Below are positions 1 through 8,198 of a DNA stretch of 64,000 bases, one piece after another. The position numbers and the translations under genes are program-made. Each line of letters starts with the position of its first letter. Positions within the stretch are counted from its first letter, which is position 1. The notes beneath the pieces are model-generated. The model did not search any database. It was not told the origin of the DNA and worked only from the letters and a program-made list of their open reading frames with translations. Source of the DNA: JAJRXR01 sp041402005 (GTDB taxonomy: Bacteria > Planctomycetota > Phycisphaerae > Phycisphaerales > UBA1924). The DNA is taken from the NCBI GenBank assembly GCA_041402005.1, contig JAWKTB010000003.1, positions 124,001-188,000 on the forward strand. The letters run 5' to 3'.

Positions 1-839
1 TAGATCTCGAGGAAGACGCTCCCCCCTGGCGCCGGCGGGCGGAAGGCGAAGCGCAGGCGCCCCGAGGAGAGTCGGAGCCAGCCGACCAGGAGGAGAATGG
101 AGCCCGCGAAGAAAACAAGCACGGCGCCGGCGCCGATCGCGAGGAGGACGAGGATGATCGCCATCGCGCCCGAGAGCAGGGGGGCGCGCTCGGGGTCGGT
201 GTCGGGCAGGCCATGAGTGACGGCGAGCTTGCCGAAGTAGGGGTAGCGGCGCTCCAGCCTTGCCCGCGCGTCGTCGGAGACGAACTCGTCCTGGTCGTTG
301 TAGAGCGCCAGCAGGTGCTTGGTGTCGAGCAGCAGGTCGGCCTGCTTCTGCTCGTCGATGTCGTCGGGCGTCAAAGCGAGCAGGGCCTCGCGCTCCTTCT
401 CGAGGCGCTCGATGGCGGCGTCGGCGTCGATCAGGCGACCGGCGGCGATGCCCGCGGCGATGCGCTCGGCGTGCGTCATCGCCGACTGATCGATGTACGG
501 CATCGCCATCTGACCCATCGGCATGCCGTTGTCCCGGTACAGGGTGTCCAGGCGGATGTAGACGCGCCCTAAGAGGCCCACCTGCGAGACCGGGTCGATG
601 ACCGCCTGGCTCTGAACCGCCGGCGGAGCGACGCCCAGCAACTTGCTCTGCGTCTCCACCGACATGTTCTGCCAGAGGATCGCCGAGGCGGCGCAGACGA
701 TGGCGGCGACGACCGCGAAGAGGCGGCTGGTCGGGGTCCCGGGGTCGGCCCGTCGCGCGGGAGGCGCCTGGGGCTCGGGATCCTGGGGCATGGCGTGGGT
801 CGTGTCCTGGGGGTCGTGGGGGATGTGGGGGTCGGGCAT
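1..839 (-). CDS. Membrane protein of unknown function, cut by left edge
   Basis: A minus-strand frame stays open from an ATG at 839 to the window edge, so the C-terminus is missing. The protein starts MPDPHIPHDPQ and has a Pro-rich cytoplasmic tail. A first membrane segment (LFAVVAAIVCAASAILW, about residues 33-50) is followed by a Glu/Asp-rich region of about 150 residues. A second hydrophobic stretch (AMAIILVLLAIGAGAVLVFF) leads into further hydrophobic sequence. The architecture would suit a multi-pass protein such as a CPBP-type protease, but no catalytic motif lies in the visible part. It is divergent from rplM. Confidence 0.7.
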   Translation of the reverse strand, partial: MPDPHIPHDPQDTTHAMPQDPEPQAPPARRADPGTPTSRLFAVVAAIVCAASAILWQNMSVETQSKLLGVAPPAVQSQAVIDPVSQVGLLGRVYIRLDTLYRDNGMPMGQMAMPYIDQSAMTHAERIAAGIAAGRLIDADAAIERLEKEREALLALTPDDIDEQKQADLLLDTKHLLALYNDQDEFVSDDARARLERRYPYFGKLAVTHGLPDTDPERAPLLSGAMAIILVLLAIGAGAVLVFFAGSILLLVGWLRLSSGRLRFAFRPPAPGGSVFLEI

Positions 840-889
840 CGACCGAATCATCGGCTCTGGCGGGTTTGTCCGCCATGTTCGGCGGGATC

Positions 890-917
890 TTGACTCGCCC
901 GGGGCGGGATCTACGCT
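890..917 (+). promoter_or_regulatory. Candidate sigma-70-like promoter for rplM-rpsI
   Basis: TTGACT at 890-895 and TACGCT at 912-917 are separated by 16 bases, about 210 bases upstream of the rplM start. The match is reasonable but planctomycete promoters are poorly defined, so this is a suggestion only. The rest of 840-1125 holds no gene I can support. Confidence 0.35.
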
Positions 918-1125
918 TCCCCCGCTCGTCGCAGGCCCGCCCGGAGGCGTGGGGACTCGACGGACACGGACCGAAATCCTGCCGGGACTGATCCCACGGA
1001 CGGATCTCCCCCGGCCCGCCCCGCCCGGCAGGCGGCGTGAACGAGCGGGCGACGCGTCGCGCGTGGCCCGACCTGCGGCATGGCTTTTCGCGGGGCGAGT
1101 TGTCCCGCGTGCAAGGGAGTTTCTG

Positions 1126-1572
1126 ATGGCGACGGATCTGCGACGCCAGACCTGGATGGCCAAGAACGGCGACGTGCCCCGCGAGTGGCGCGTGATCGAC
1201 GCCGAGGGCGTGCCCCTCGGTCGTTTGGCCGCCGAGGTCGCGACGGTGCTGATGGGCAAGCACCGCCCGGAGTACACGCCGCACGTGGACACGGGCGACT
1301 TCGTGATCGTGACCAACGGGACGAAGGTGGGCCTGACGGGCTCGAAGGCGACGCAGAAGCTGAAGCTGCGTTACTCGGGCTACCCGGGCGGGCTGAAGGC
1401 CGAGACGTACGGGAGCGTGCGCGAGCGTCGTCCCGATCGCCTGATCGAGGACGCGGTGCGGCGCATGCTTCCCAAGAACCGTCTGGGACGGGTGATGCTC
1501 AAGAAGCTGCGGGTCTACCCCGGAAGCGAGCACCCCCACACCCAGCACAACCCGGTCCCCCTGGAAATCTGA
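1126..1572 (+). CDS. rplM: 50S ribosomal protein L13
   Basis: L13 binds 23S rRNA early in assembly of the large ribosomal subunit. The 148-residue product begins MATDLRRQTWMAKN and carries the family features WRVIDAEGVPLGRLA, VLMGKHRPEYTPH, GDFVIVTN and the C-terminal MLPKNRLG and LRVYPGSEHPHTQ. Length matches the usual 140-150 residues. The frame stays open far upstream, but the ATG at 1126 is preferred because GGGAG lies just upstream and the L13 homology begins there. rpsI follows after 53 bases, the standard L13-S9 pair. Confidence 0.97.
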   Translation: MATDLRRQTWMAKNGDVPREWRVIDAEGVPLGRLAAEVATVLMGKHRPEYTPHVDTGDFVIVTNGTKVGLTGSKATQKLKLRYSGYPGGLKAETYGSVRERRPDRLIEDAVRRMLPKNRLGRVMLKKLRVYPGSEHPHTQHNPVPLEI

Positions 1573-1625
1573 CAGCGAGCTGAACCAGCCGCCCCGGTCG
1601 GGGCGAGCGATCGAGCGAGACGCAC

Positions 1626-2159
1626 ATGGCAGAGCAGGCCTTCGAGACGACGATCACGAACCCGGACCTTGCCGGCGAGTCCATGCGTGGGGCGCCCCGC
1701 CCCGCCCAGGCCGAGCGGGTAATCCCCGATCCCAAGCCCGCCGACAAGCACGGGTGGTGGTGGGGAACCGGGCGGCGCAAGACGGCGGTCGCCCGCGTCC
1801 GCCTCCGCCCCGCGAAGGACGGGCAGGGCAAGATCATGATCCAGTCCACCCGCAAGAAGCTCAAGGGCGTGGAGGAATACTTCTCCGAGCTTCGCGACCA
1901 GAAGGACGCGAAGGCCGCCCTGGCGCTGACCGAGACCCTCGGGAACCTCGAGGTGTACGCCCGCCTGAGTGGCGGGGGATACATGGGCCAGGCCCAGGCG
2001 CTGCGCCTGGGGATCGCCCGGGCCCTGGTGGGGTACGACCCGAACTTCGAGTCCGCCCTGCGTGACGCCGGGTACCTCACCCGCGACGCCCGGAAGGTGG
2101 AGCGGAAGAAGTACGGCCAGCCGGGCGCCCGCCGTCGCTTCCAGTTCTCGAAGCGCTGA
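1626..2159 (+). CDS. rpsI: 30S ribosomal protein S9
   Basis: S9 is a small-subunit protein whose basic C-terminal tail reaches the P-site tRNA. The 177-residue product has the core GTGRRKTAVARVRL from about residue 48, then GGGYMGQAQALRLGIARAL and a terminal GARRRFQFSKR. The usual length is about 130 residues, so there is an N-terminal extension of roughly 45 residues rich in Pro and acidic residues. Such extensions are seen in some planctomycete S9 proteins. It lies in an operon with rplM and is followed by a strong terminator. Confidence 0.96.
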   Translation: MAEQAFETTITNPDLAGESMRGAPRPAQAERVIPDPKPADKHGWWWGTGRRKTAVARVRLRPAKDGQGKIMIQSTRKKLKGVEEYFSELRDQKDAKAALALTETLGNLEVYARLSGGGYMGQAQALRLGIARALVGYDPNFESALRDAGYLTRDARKVERKKYGQPGARRRFQFSKR

Positions 2160-2207
2160 TCCACACCCGATCCTGGGAGGGATCGACGCGAATCGCACGC
2201 CTTCTCC

Positions 2208-2244
2208 GCACGCCCCGGGCCTCCCCGGGGCGTGCTGCTTTTTT
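2208..2244 (+). terminator. Rho-independent terminator after rpsI
   Basis: A perfect 12-bp GC stem (2208-2219 with 2224-2235, loop CCTC) is followed by a run of T ending at 2244. It closes the rplM-rpsI operon. It also argues against a start at 2232 for the next gene, since that ATG lies inside the hairpin. Confidence 0.9.
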
Positions 2245-2297
2245 GGGTGGGGCTTTGGGGTAGAGTGTCACGCTCGGAGGCCACGGACGGCGAGAGC

Positions 2298-3188
2298 ATG
2301 CACGCGACGATCACGGGCCAACCCGCGCTGGAGCAGACGCCCCTGGGGAGGCGCGGGATGCTCGACCCGCGCCTCGCGCTCGAGAAGCCCGCCCCGGACC
2401 GGGTGGCCAGGCGCCGACGCCTCGTCACCATCTTCGCCTGGACCTGCGTCGCGATCGCCCTGCTGCTGGCTGGGAGCTGGATCATCGTCGGGTCGATGAC
2501 GCGGGCGGCGCCCGCGTGGTGGCGTCGGATCGACCCCGACGACATCAAGACCGTCCAGCGGGCCAACGACTTGGAGGGGGCGATCAGCCACCACATCTCG
2601 ATGGTCCGCCCGGGCTCGACCGAGCAGCCCGACGGGGGGCCCCCGGGCGTGTGGCGGACCGAGCCCTGGACCGTCGCGATGCGGGCCGAGGACGCCAACG
2701 CCTGGCTGAACGTGCGTCTGCCCGTCTGGATGGCGCGTGAGAACGAGCGGTTCGAGTGGCCCGAGGAGATGTCGGATCTGCAGGTGCACTTCGACGCGCC
2801 GCTGATCCGGATCGGGGCGAAGGTGTACGCCGACGGGCGCGAGCACTACCTGAGCGCGACGCTGACGCCGGAGCTGCGCGAGGACGGGTCGTTGTGGGTC
2901 AAGGCGGACTGGGTGCATGTGGGGCGCTTGCCGATCCCGGCGTCGTGGGTGCTGGGCGAAGCCGAGGCGCGGGCGGAGGACCTGATCCCCGAGGAGCTGC
3001 GGGACGTGCCCCAGGCGAGGACGTTCTTCCGGATCGTCGCGGGCGAGGAGCCGATGGCGGAGCGTCCGGTGGTGCGGCTGCCCGACAATCGGCGGGTGCG
3101 CCTGGTGGCGCTCAAGGCGGAGAAGGGGTGGGTGGCGATCACGTGCCGAACGGAGTACTCGCCCGACGGCAAGTGGGGGGACGAGTAG
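2298..3188 (+). CDS. Single-pass membrane protein of unknown function
   Basis: The 296-residue product starts MHATITGQPALEQ. A cytoplasmic segment ends in basic residues, then comes one membrane helix (LVTIFAWTCVAIALLLAGSWII, about residues 35-57) and a soluble C-terminal domain of about 230 residues. That domain has Trp-rich patches (EDANAWLNVRLPVWM) and a repeated-strand look (LRVRIGAKVYADGREHYLSATL-like pattern). The ATG at 2298 is chosen because earlier ATGs sit in the rpsI terminator. No family is recognised. The domain probably lies outside the cytoplasmic membrane. It converges on the gene at 3210 with 21 bases between the stops. Confidence 0.8.
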   Translation: MHATITGQPALEQTPLGRRGMLDPRLALEKPAPDRVARRRRLVTIFAWTCVAIALLLAGSWIIVGSMTRAAPAWWRRIDPDDIKTVQRANDLEGAISHHISMVRPGSTEQPDGGPPGVWRTEPWTVAMRAEDANAWLNVRLPVWMARENERFEWPEEMSDLQVHFDAPLIRIGAKVYADGREHYLSATLTPELREDGSLWVKADWVHVGRLPIPASWVLGEAEARAEDLIPEELRDVPQARTFFRIVAGEEPMAERPVVRLPDNRRVRLVALKAEKGWVAITCRTEYSPDGKWGDE

Positions 3189-3209
3189 GCGACTGGGCTT
3201 TGGTTTGAT

Positions 3210-4016
3210 TCAGGGGGCGCGTCCTCCCGAGCGGAGGACGCGGGACATGTCGCGCATGAAGAGGGCGGTGCGGGCCTGCTCCTGTGGTGAGGCGTTGGCG
3301 CCGAAGGTCGAGTAGAGGGCGCCGTAGAGCTGGCCCGCCTGCTTACCCGTGATCTGGGCGTTCTCGAGGGTCTCGAGGTCGCGCTGGGCCTGGTCGAAGC
3401 CTTCCTGGAGGCGCTGCTCGTCGGTCATGTCGCGCTCGCGTCCCTCGAGCTTGTCCATCTTCTTGTGCAGGTCGACGAAGGAGTGGAGGAGGAACTCGCG
3501 CCGGTCCTCGGGCGAGGCGGCGGGGTTGTAGTCGATCGCGTACTCGTCCACGATGTCCACGCCCAGGCGCGAGACGTTCTCCATGAGCTGCTCGCGCATC
3601 TCGCCCTTGATCCGGGCGGCGAAGGCCGCGAGCAGCACCGACTGGCCCGAGTCCATCGACCCGAGACGCTTGCGCAGCTCGGCGAGCAGCGCGAGGCGCT
3701 CGTCCACCGAGAGGTTGTTGAACTCGTCGGTGAGGAGGGTGTAGTTGAACAGGTCGTCCATGTCGCCCGTCTCGTAGTCGGGCTGGGGGATTGGGCGGAG
3801 GGCGAGGAAGACGGTCAGCGCCGAGGCGCCCAGGACGACGCCGAGGGTGATGGTGAGCGCACGCCGCAGGGCGGGGCGTGCCCACGCGTTGGAGACGCCT
3901 CGGCGGAGACGTCCCTCGAGGCGCACTGTCAGACGCTCGCGCTTCGGGGGCTCGCGCAGGATCTCTTCGTCGAGCAGCGAGCCCTCGCGCGGGATGTGGG
4001 CGTCCGGGTCGGTCAT
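3210..4016 (-). CDS. Membrane-anchored protein with coiled-coil-like domain
   Basis: The 268-residue product starts MTDPDAHIPREGSLL. It has a charged N-terminus, one membrane helix (LTITLGVVLGASALTVFLAL, about residues 50-70) and a mainly alpha-helical domain rich in Glu, Arg, Leu and Gln. Its ATG overlaps the TGA of the upstream pseudopilin gene (ATGA), so the two are probably translationally coupled. This hints at an envelope role alongside the pilin-like protein and lipoprotein. I do not recognise the family. Confidence 0.8.
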   Translation of the reverse strand: MTDPDAHIPREGSLLDEEILREPPKRERLTVRLEGRLRRGVSNAWARPALRRALTITLGVVLGASALTVFLALRPIPQPDYETGDMDDLFNYTLLTDEFNNLSVDERLALLAELRKRLGSMDSGQSVLLAAFAARIKGEMREQLMENVSRLGVDIVDEYAIDYNPAASPEDRREFLLHSFVDLHKKMDKLEGRERDMTDEQRLQEGFDQAQRDLETLENAQITGKQAGQLYGALYSTFGANASPQEQARTALFMRDMSRVLRSGGRAP

Positions 4017-4756
4017 GGGTTCCCCATCGCGCGGACCGTCGCCTCGATCAGCGCCGGCATCGCGTCGTCGGCCTGCGAGCGCTCGAGCCAGTCCACGTGC
4101 CCGTCGGAGACGAACAGGGCGTTCTTGCCCGGGGCGTCGTTCCTGGGGTGCCAGTCGTCGAAGTCGAAGACGAGCGCGGGCTCGGCGTTCTGGTCGATCC
4201 GCTGGCGCCAGACGCTGGTGACGGCCTTGGCGTAGGGGGGTTGGAGATTTAGGGCGAGTTCGAGCCACCAGTAGATGGCGCCGGGGAGGTAGGCGTACGA
4301 GGTGCCGTACTCCTCGTGCGTCGCGCGGTTCTGGATCGCGGGGTCGTCGGAGTACTTGTCGTTGGGGCACTTGTAGGGGTCGGTGACGACCCAGGGCGAG
4401 GTGGGGTCGTTGGGATCGACGCGGTGGGGCTTGGGCGCGTCGATGTAGTCGGCCATGATGTCGAGCAGCGAGATCTCGTTGTTGTTCTCAGGCGTGATGA
4501 TCGGGAAGACCTCGGGGAGAATCCCCTTGGACTCGGTGTCCATGTACATGGTGACGCCCAGGCCGATCTGGCGGAGGTTGTTCATGCACTGGATGCGCCG
4601 GGCGCTCTCGCGGGCCGAGCCGAGGGCGGGGAGGGTGATCGCGATGATGGTCGCGATGACGCCGATGACGACGAGCAGCTCGATGATGGTGAAGGCGCGT
4701 CGATCGCCCGGGGCGTGGCGCCCGTGGGTCGGGGGGATGGCTCGCGCGTCGGTCAC
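4013..4756 (-). CDS. Prepilin-type protein with N-terminal cleavage/methylation motif
   Basis: The 247-residue product has a short basic leader ending GDRRA, then FTIIELLVVIGVIATIIAI, the class III prepilin signal with Glu at +5. A region typical of planctomycete type II secretion pseudopilins follows (SARESARRIQCMNNLRQIG). The C-terminal part has FVSDGHVDWL, a G-type major pseudopilin feature in this phylum. The GTG start at 4756 sits 8 bases after the upstream lipoprotein stop with GGAA upstream. It would be processed by a prepilin peptidase not seen here. Confidence 0.88.
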   Translation of the reverse strand: MTDARAIPPTHGRHAPGDRRAFTIIELLVVIGVIATIIAITLPALGSARESARRIQCMNNLRQIGLGVTMYMDTESKGILPEVFPIITPENNNEISLLDIMADYIDAPKPHRVDPNDPTSPWVVTDPYKCPNDKYSDDPAIQNRATHEEYGTSYAYLPGAIYWWLELALNLQPPYAKAVTSVWRQRIDQNAEPALVFDFDDWHPRNDAPGKNALFVSDGHVDWLERSQADDAMPALIEATVRAMGNP

Positions 4757-4764
4757 GCTCGTTC

Positions 4765-5349
4765 CTAGATCGGCAGGGCGGGCAGGGCCGTCTTGCCGGA
4801 GACCTGATCGACGATTCTCTGGGCAGTGCGCGTCTGTATGGAGCGCAGGGTGTCGGCGTGGCGGGCGAAAGCCTGGCTCAGCTCGCCGTCCGACTCGAGC
4901 GCCTTGTTGATGCTCTTGGCCATCGAGACGGCTCCCCGCTTGAGCTGGCCCGCCCTGAGCAGGGTCGCGGCCAGGGCGGCGCCCAGGACCAGGGGCAGTC
5001 TGACCGGCTCGGGCAACAGGGGAGAGACCCCTTGGGCGGTCAGCGTCAGCCCGTCGCTCGGATTGTTCGCCTCCGCCAGCGTCTGGTCGATCCGAGCGAT
5101 GGCGGCCTCGATGGCGGCGACTTTGGCGGACCCCGCCGCCAGGAGCGTGTCCGTCTCGATCGCCTCGGGCGTGCCGTCGGGGAAGGTCTCTCGGAGGTTT
5201 TCGAGGGCCTCGACCTCGGCGGCGAGCTGGTCGCGGGCGTTGGCCGCCGTCTCCCGCATCGCCTCGACCCCGCCCATGTCCATGCACCCCCCGAGCACGA
5301 TCGTGCCCGACGCCAGGGCGCCCAGCAGCGCCCGCTTGCGATTCTTCAT
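4765..5349 (-). CDS. Lipoprotein of unknown function
   Basis: The 194-residue product starts MKNRKRALLGALASG and has a signal peptide with a lipobox (VLGGC, Cys about 22), so it should be acylated and anchored in an envelope membrane. The rest is helical with many Ala, Glu and Leu residues (AAEVEALENLRETF), suggesting a coiled-coil. GGGGGAG precedes the ATG. It is the first gene of a tight three-gene group with the pseudopilin (4756) and the membrane protein (4016), all on the minus strand. No known family recognised. Confidence 0.85.
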   Translation of the reverse strand: MKNRKRALLGALASGTIVLGGCMDMGGVEAMRETAANARDQLAAEVEALENLRETFPDGTPEAIETDTLLAAGSAKVAAIEAAIARIDQTLAEANNPSDGLTLTAQGVSPLLPEPVRLPLVLGAALAATLLRAGQLKRGAVSMAKSINKALESDGELSQAFARHADTLRSIQTRTAQRIVDQVSGKTALPALPI

Positions 5350-5523
5350 CCTTACTCCCCCCTTGTACCAGCGCGTCCACGTGAACGTTTCGCCACCCCG
5401 CGGGACGCGGCGGGACGGGCGAGAAACCAGGCGATGGCGGGAGGACGGACGATCGTTCGCGGCGGATCGCGTCGCGTCGAACCGAAGGGGGAGGTGGGAC
5501 GCGAAGTTGCGCGCGCGGCGGGT

Positions 5524-6387
5524 CTATGCGAGCGAGTCGAGGATCGCGCGGGCGGCGGCGTGGTTCAGGGCGTGCCCGGAGCGGACCGCGTGGACGCGGG
5601 CGCACAGGGGCGAGCCGACGAGGGCGAGGTCGCCGACGAGGTCGAGGAGCTTGTGGCGGGCGGGCTCGTCCTCCAGGCGGTAGTCGTTGTCGATGGGACC
5701 GTCTTCGCCGATGACGAGCATGTCGCGGGGGGAGAGGTTCTTGAAGAGGCCGAGGGCGGTCATGGCCTCGGCCTCGGCCCGCAGGCAAAAGGTGCGCGCG
5801 GGGGCGACGCTCGTCGCGAAGTCGTCGGGGTCGCCCGACCAGCGCACGCTGGCGGCGGGGATCGGGGAGGCGGGGCCGTAGTCGAGGTCGTAGACGTATT
5901 TGGGGTGGTCGCTGGGCGAGATGGTGATGGAGGCGCCGAGGTCGCCCTCGACACGGATCTCTCGCGTAGGGCGGATCATCTCGACGTTGGCGGCGAGGTC
6001 TTCGAGACCAACGGCGAGGAGTGCGTCCACGAACGCGGCGGCGGACCCGTCGTCGATGGGGACCTCGGGGCCATCAAGCTCGAGCGTCGCGTCGGTGACG
6101 CCCAAGGCGCCCAGGGCGGCGAGGACGTGCTCGACGGTCGCGATGGGGGGGGAGGCGTCGGCGCCCCGCAGGCAGGTGCACCGGGGCGGGAGTGAGGCGA
6201 AGGCGGGGTGGATGGGGTCTGTCGAGAGCGAGGCGATGGCGACCGGGACGCGGTCGTTGTCGCGTGCGAAGACCAGGCCCTGGGCGCTCTTGGCGGGGCG
6301 GATGGTGAGCGTCGCGGGGGCGGCGGTGAAGAGACCACGCCCGCGGATGGTCGCGGGCTGGCGGGGGGTGCGTCTGGGGGCGTTCAT
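5524..6387 (-). CDS. lpxC: UDP-3-O-acyl-N-acetylglucosamine deacetylase LpxC
   Basis: LpxC removes the acetyl group in the first committed step of lipid A synthesis and is a cytoplasmic zinc enzyme. The 287-residue product shows the zinc-binding EHVLAALGALG, the segment PIDDGSA, ARTFCL, and the second zinc site HKLLDLVGDLALVG (His-x3-Asp). Length fits the family (about 300). Its ATG at 6387 overlaps the lpxD stop (ATGA). It closes the bamA-skp-lpxD-lpxC operon and implies an outer membrane containing LPS. Confidence 0.95.
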   Translation of the reverse strand: MNAPRRTPRQPATIRGRGLFTAAPATLTIRPAKSAQGLVFARDNDRVPVAIASLSTDPIHPAFASLPPRCTCLRGADASPPIATVEHVLAALGALGVTDATLELDGPEVPIDDGSAAAFVDALLAVGLEDLAANVEMIRPTREIRVEGDLGASITISPSDHPKYVYDLDYGPASPIPAASVRWSGDPDDFATSVAPARTFCLRAEAEAMTALGLFKNLSPRDMLVIGEDGPIDNDYRLEDEPARHKLLDLVGDLALVGSPLCARVHAVRSGHALNHAAARAILDSLA

Positions 6388-7457
6388 GAGGGCGTGCGGG
6401 CGGCGTCGGCCTTGAGGGCGTCGATGTCGCGGCGCAGTTCCTTGAGAGTCTTGGCGAGCTTGCGGAGGGCGGCGAGGTTGGCCATCGCCTCTCGTGCCGG
6501 GCCGGCGGGCGTCCCCCACCAGGTCTCGCCGGCGGGGATCTCGCACTGGACGACGGCGGCGGCGCCCCCGATGCGGACATCCTCGCCAACGATCGTGCCG
6601 TCGGCAATGGCGACCTTGCCCCCGATGAGGGTGCGATCGCCGATCTTGACCGAGCCTCCGACGACGGTGCCGCCGCAGATGATGACGTTTCGCCCGACGT
6701 GGCAGTTGTGCCCGACGTGGACGAGGTTGTCGGTCTTACACCCGTCGGCGAGCGTGGTGGAGCCGAGCTTGGCGCGGTCGACACATGAGTTGGCGCCCAG
6801 CTCGACGTCGTTGCCGATGACGACGTTGCCCAGGTGCGGGATCTTGACGTGGGGCGTGTCGTCGTGGGAGGTGATGAAGCCGAACCCGTCGGCGCCGACG
6901 ACAACGCCGGGGTGGAAGAGGCACCGGTCGCCGACGACGCAGTCGTGCTGCACGACGACGCCGGCGTGGAGGACGGTGTCGGCGCCGATGCTGGCGTTTC
7001 GACCGATGACGACGCTGGAGACGAGGGCGGCGCCAGGGCCGATGATCGTGTTCGCGCCGACGCGGCACAGAGGGCCGACGCGGGCGGTCGGGTCGACACT
7101 GGCAGAGGGGTCGACCGCGGCGGTGGGGTCGACGCCCGGCGCGGGCAGGTCGGGCTCGGGGGCGACCGTGTTCAGGACTCGGACGAGGGCGGCGTCCGCG
7201 TCGTCGACGTAGAGGATCGCCCGACGCTCCGGGTCGTGGTCAGGGATCTGGACGCCCTTGGTGACGAGAGCGGCCGAGGCTTGGCTCGCGCCCCATAGAC
7301 GCGCGAAGTCGGCCGAGCGGATAAAGGAAAGCGCGCCGGGCCTCGCGTCCTCGAGCGCGCCGATGGAGGTCAACTCGAGGTCGGCGGGGCCGACGAGCTC
7401 GGCGGCGAGCAGTTGGGCGAGCTGGCCCGTCGTGTAGGTTGGCTTGGGCTGGGCCAT
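6384..7457 (-). CDS. lpxD: UDP-3-O-acylglucosamine N-acyltransferase LpxD
   Basis: LpxD adds the second acyl chain from acyl-ACP to make UDP-2,3-diacylglucosamine. The 357-residue product has an N-terminal uridine-binding domain (ALSFIRSADFA) and then hexapeptide repeats of a left-handed beta-helix from about residue 105 to 310. The family signature GADGFGF and the catalytic-region HVGHNCHVG are present. A short helical C-terminus (LRKLAKTLKELRRDIDAL) completes the trimer. It starts 25 bases after the skp-like gene stop and overlaps lpxC by 4 bases. Confidence 0.95.
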   Translation of the reverse strand: MAQPKPTYTTGQLAQLLAAELVGPADLELTSIGALEDARPGALSFIRSADFARLWGASQASAALVTKGVQIPDHDPERRAILYVDDADAALVRVLNTVAPEPDLPAPGVDPTAAVDPSASVDPTARVGPLCRVGANTIIGPGAALVSSVVIGRNASIGADTVLHAGVVVQHDCVVGDRCLFHPGVVVGADGFGFITSHDDTPHVKIPHLGNVVIGNDVELGANSCVDRAKLGSTTLADGCKTDNLVHVGHNCHVGRNVIICGGTVVGGSVKIGDRTLIGGKVAIADGTIVGEDVRIGGAAAVVQCEIPAGETWWGTPAGPAREAMANLAALRKLAKTLKELRRDIDALKADAARTPS

Positions 7458-7482
7458 GCGCGGGCGCCTGTCTCTGGAGGCG

Positions 7483-8124
7483 TTAGGGCGCTGCGAACTC
7501 GTTGTTGAGCAGTGTGATGACATCCGCGGTGATGTCGATGCCATTGGTCGAGCTGGCGTAGACGACCGAGCGGCTGAGAATCTCGCCCTTGGTCTGGTTG
7601 GCGGGGGCTGGGTTCGAGAGGGGGAAGGCCGCGTCGTTGAGCAGGACGATGTCGTATCCCTCGCGCTCGGCGATCTTGGCGATGCCGGCCTCGATCTTGG
7701 TGTACAGGCTACGGAGCATCTCGCCCTGCGTGAGCGAGATCGTCTGCTCGAGGACGCTCTTTCGGGCCTTCGCCTGGGACTGCAACTCGATCAGTTGCCC
7801 GAGAGCTTGGTAGTAATCCTTGGTCCCCTGCTTGAGGATGCCGGTATCGGGATCAAGCTTGGCTTGGAGAGCCTCCGCCTGATTGGAAAGCTCCTGGAGT
7901 TTCGCGTTGGCGTCTTGCATCGCCTGCTCGAGATTGGCCTCGAGGCGCTCCTTCTCCTTGAGTCCATCGAGGACGGCGGGGACGTCCACGATCGCGACCG
8001 CGGTGGGCTGGGCTGGGGGGCGGACGGCGGTGGCGACGGCGGCGCCCGTGAAGAGGGCCGCGGTCACGACCGCGCCGGCGATGGCCAGGGCGAACGCGGG
8101 GGCGGTGAACGGCTTGGTCTGCAT
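7483..8124 (-). CDS. skp: OmpH/Skp-family periplasmic chaperone
   Basis: Skp/OmpH proteins are trimeric periplasmic chaperones that hold unfolded outer-membrane proteins for the Bam complex. The 213-residue product has a signal peptide (FALAIAGAVVTAALFTGAAVATA), the family start AIVDVPAVLDGLKEKERLEANL, long coiled-coil arms and a C-terminal strand with YDIVLLNDAAF. Its position between bamA and lpxD matches the classic bamA-skp-lpxD order. The start at 8124 is the first ATG of the signal peptide. Confidence 0.9.
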   Translation of the reverse strand: MQTKPFTAPAFALAIAGAVVTAALFTGAAVATAVRPPAQPTAVAIVDVPAVLDGLKEKERLEANLEQAMQDANAKLQELSNQAEALQAKLDPDTGILKQGTKDYYQALGQLIELQSQAKARKSVLEQTISLTQGEMLRSLYTKIEAGIAKIAEREGYDIVLLNDAAFPLSNPAPANQTKGEILSRSVVYASSTNGIDITADVITLLNNEFAAP

Positions 8125-8198
8125 GTCTGGCTCCTGTGTGGCGCCCCTGCGGACGCTCCCGCAGGGATGGTACGCGGGCGGTGGCCCGTCGCGTTTGG

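Noticed and set aside
643..1125. Upstream extension of the L13 frame
   Set aside because: The frame is open by chance. L13 homology and the ribosome binding site start at 1126, and the upstream part overlaps the divergent membrane gene.
4858..6195. Plus-strand frame of 445 codons over the lipoprotein and lpxC genes
   Set aside because: It is antisense to two genes with clear motifs and spans the gap between them. No support of its own.
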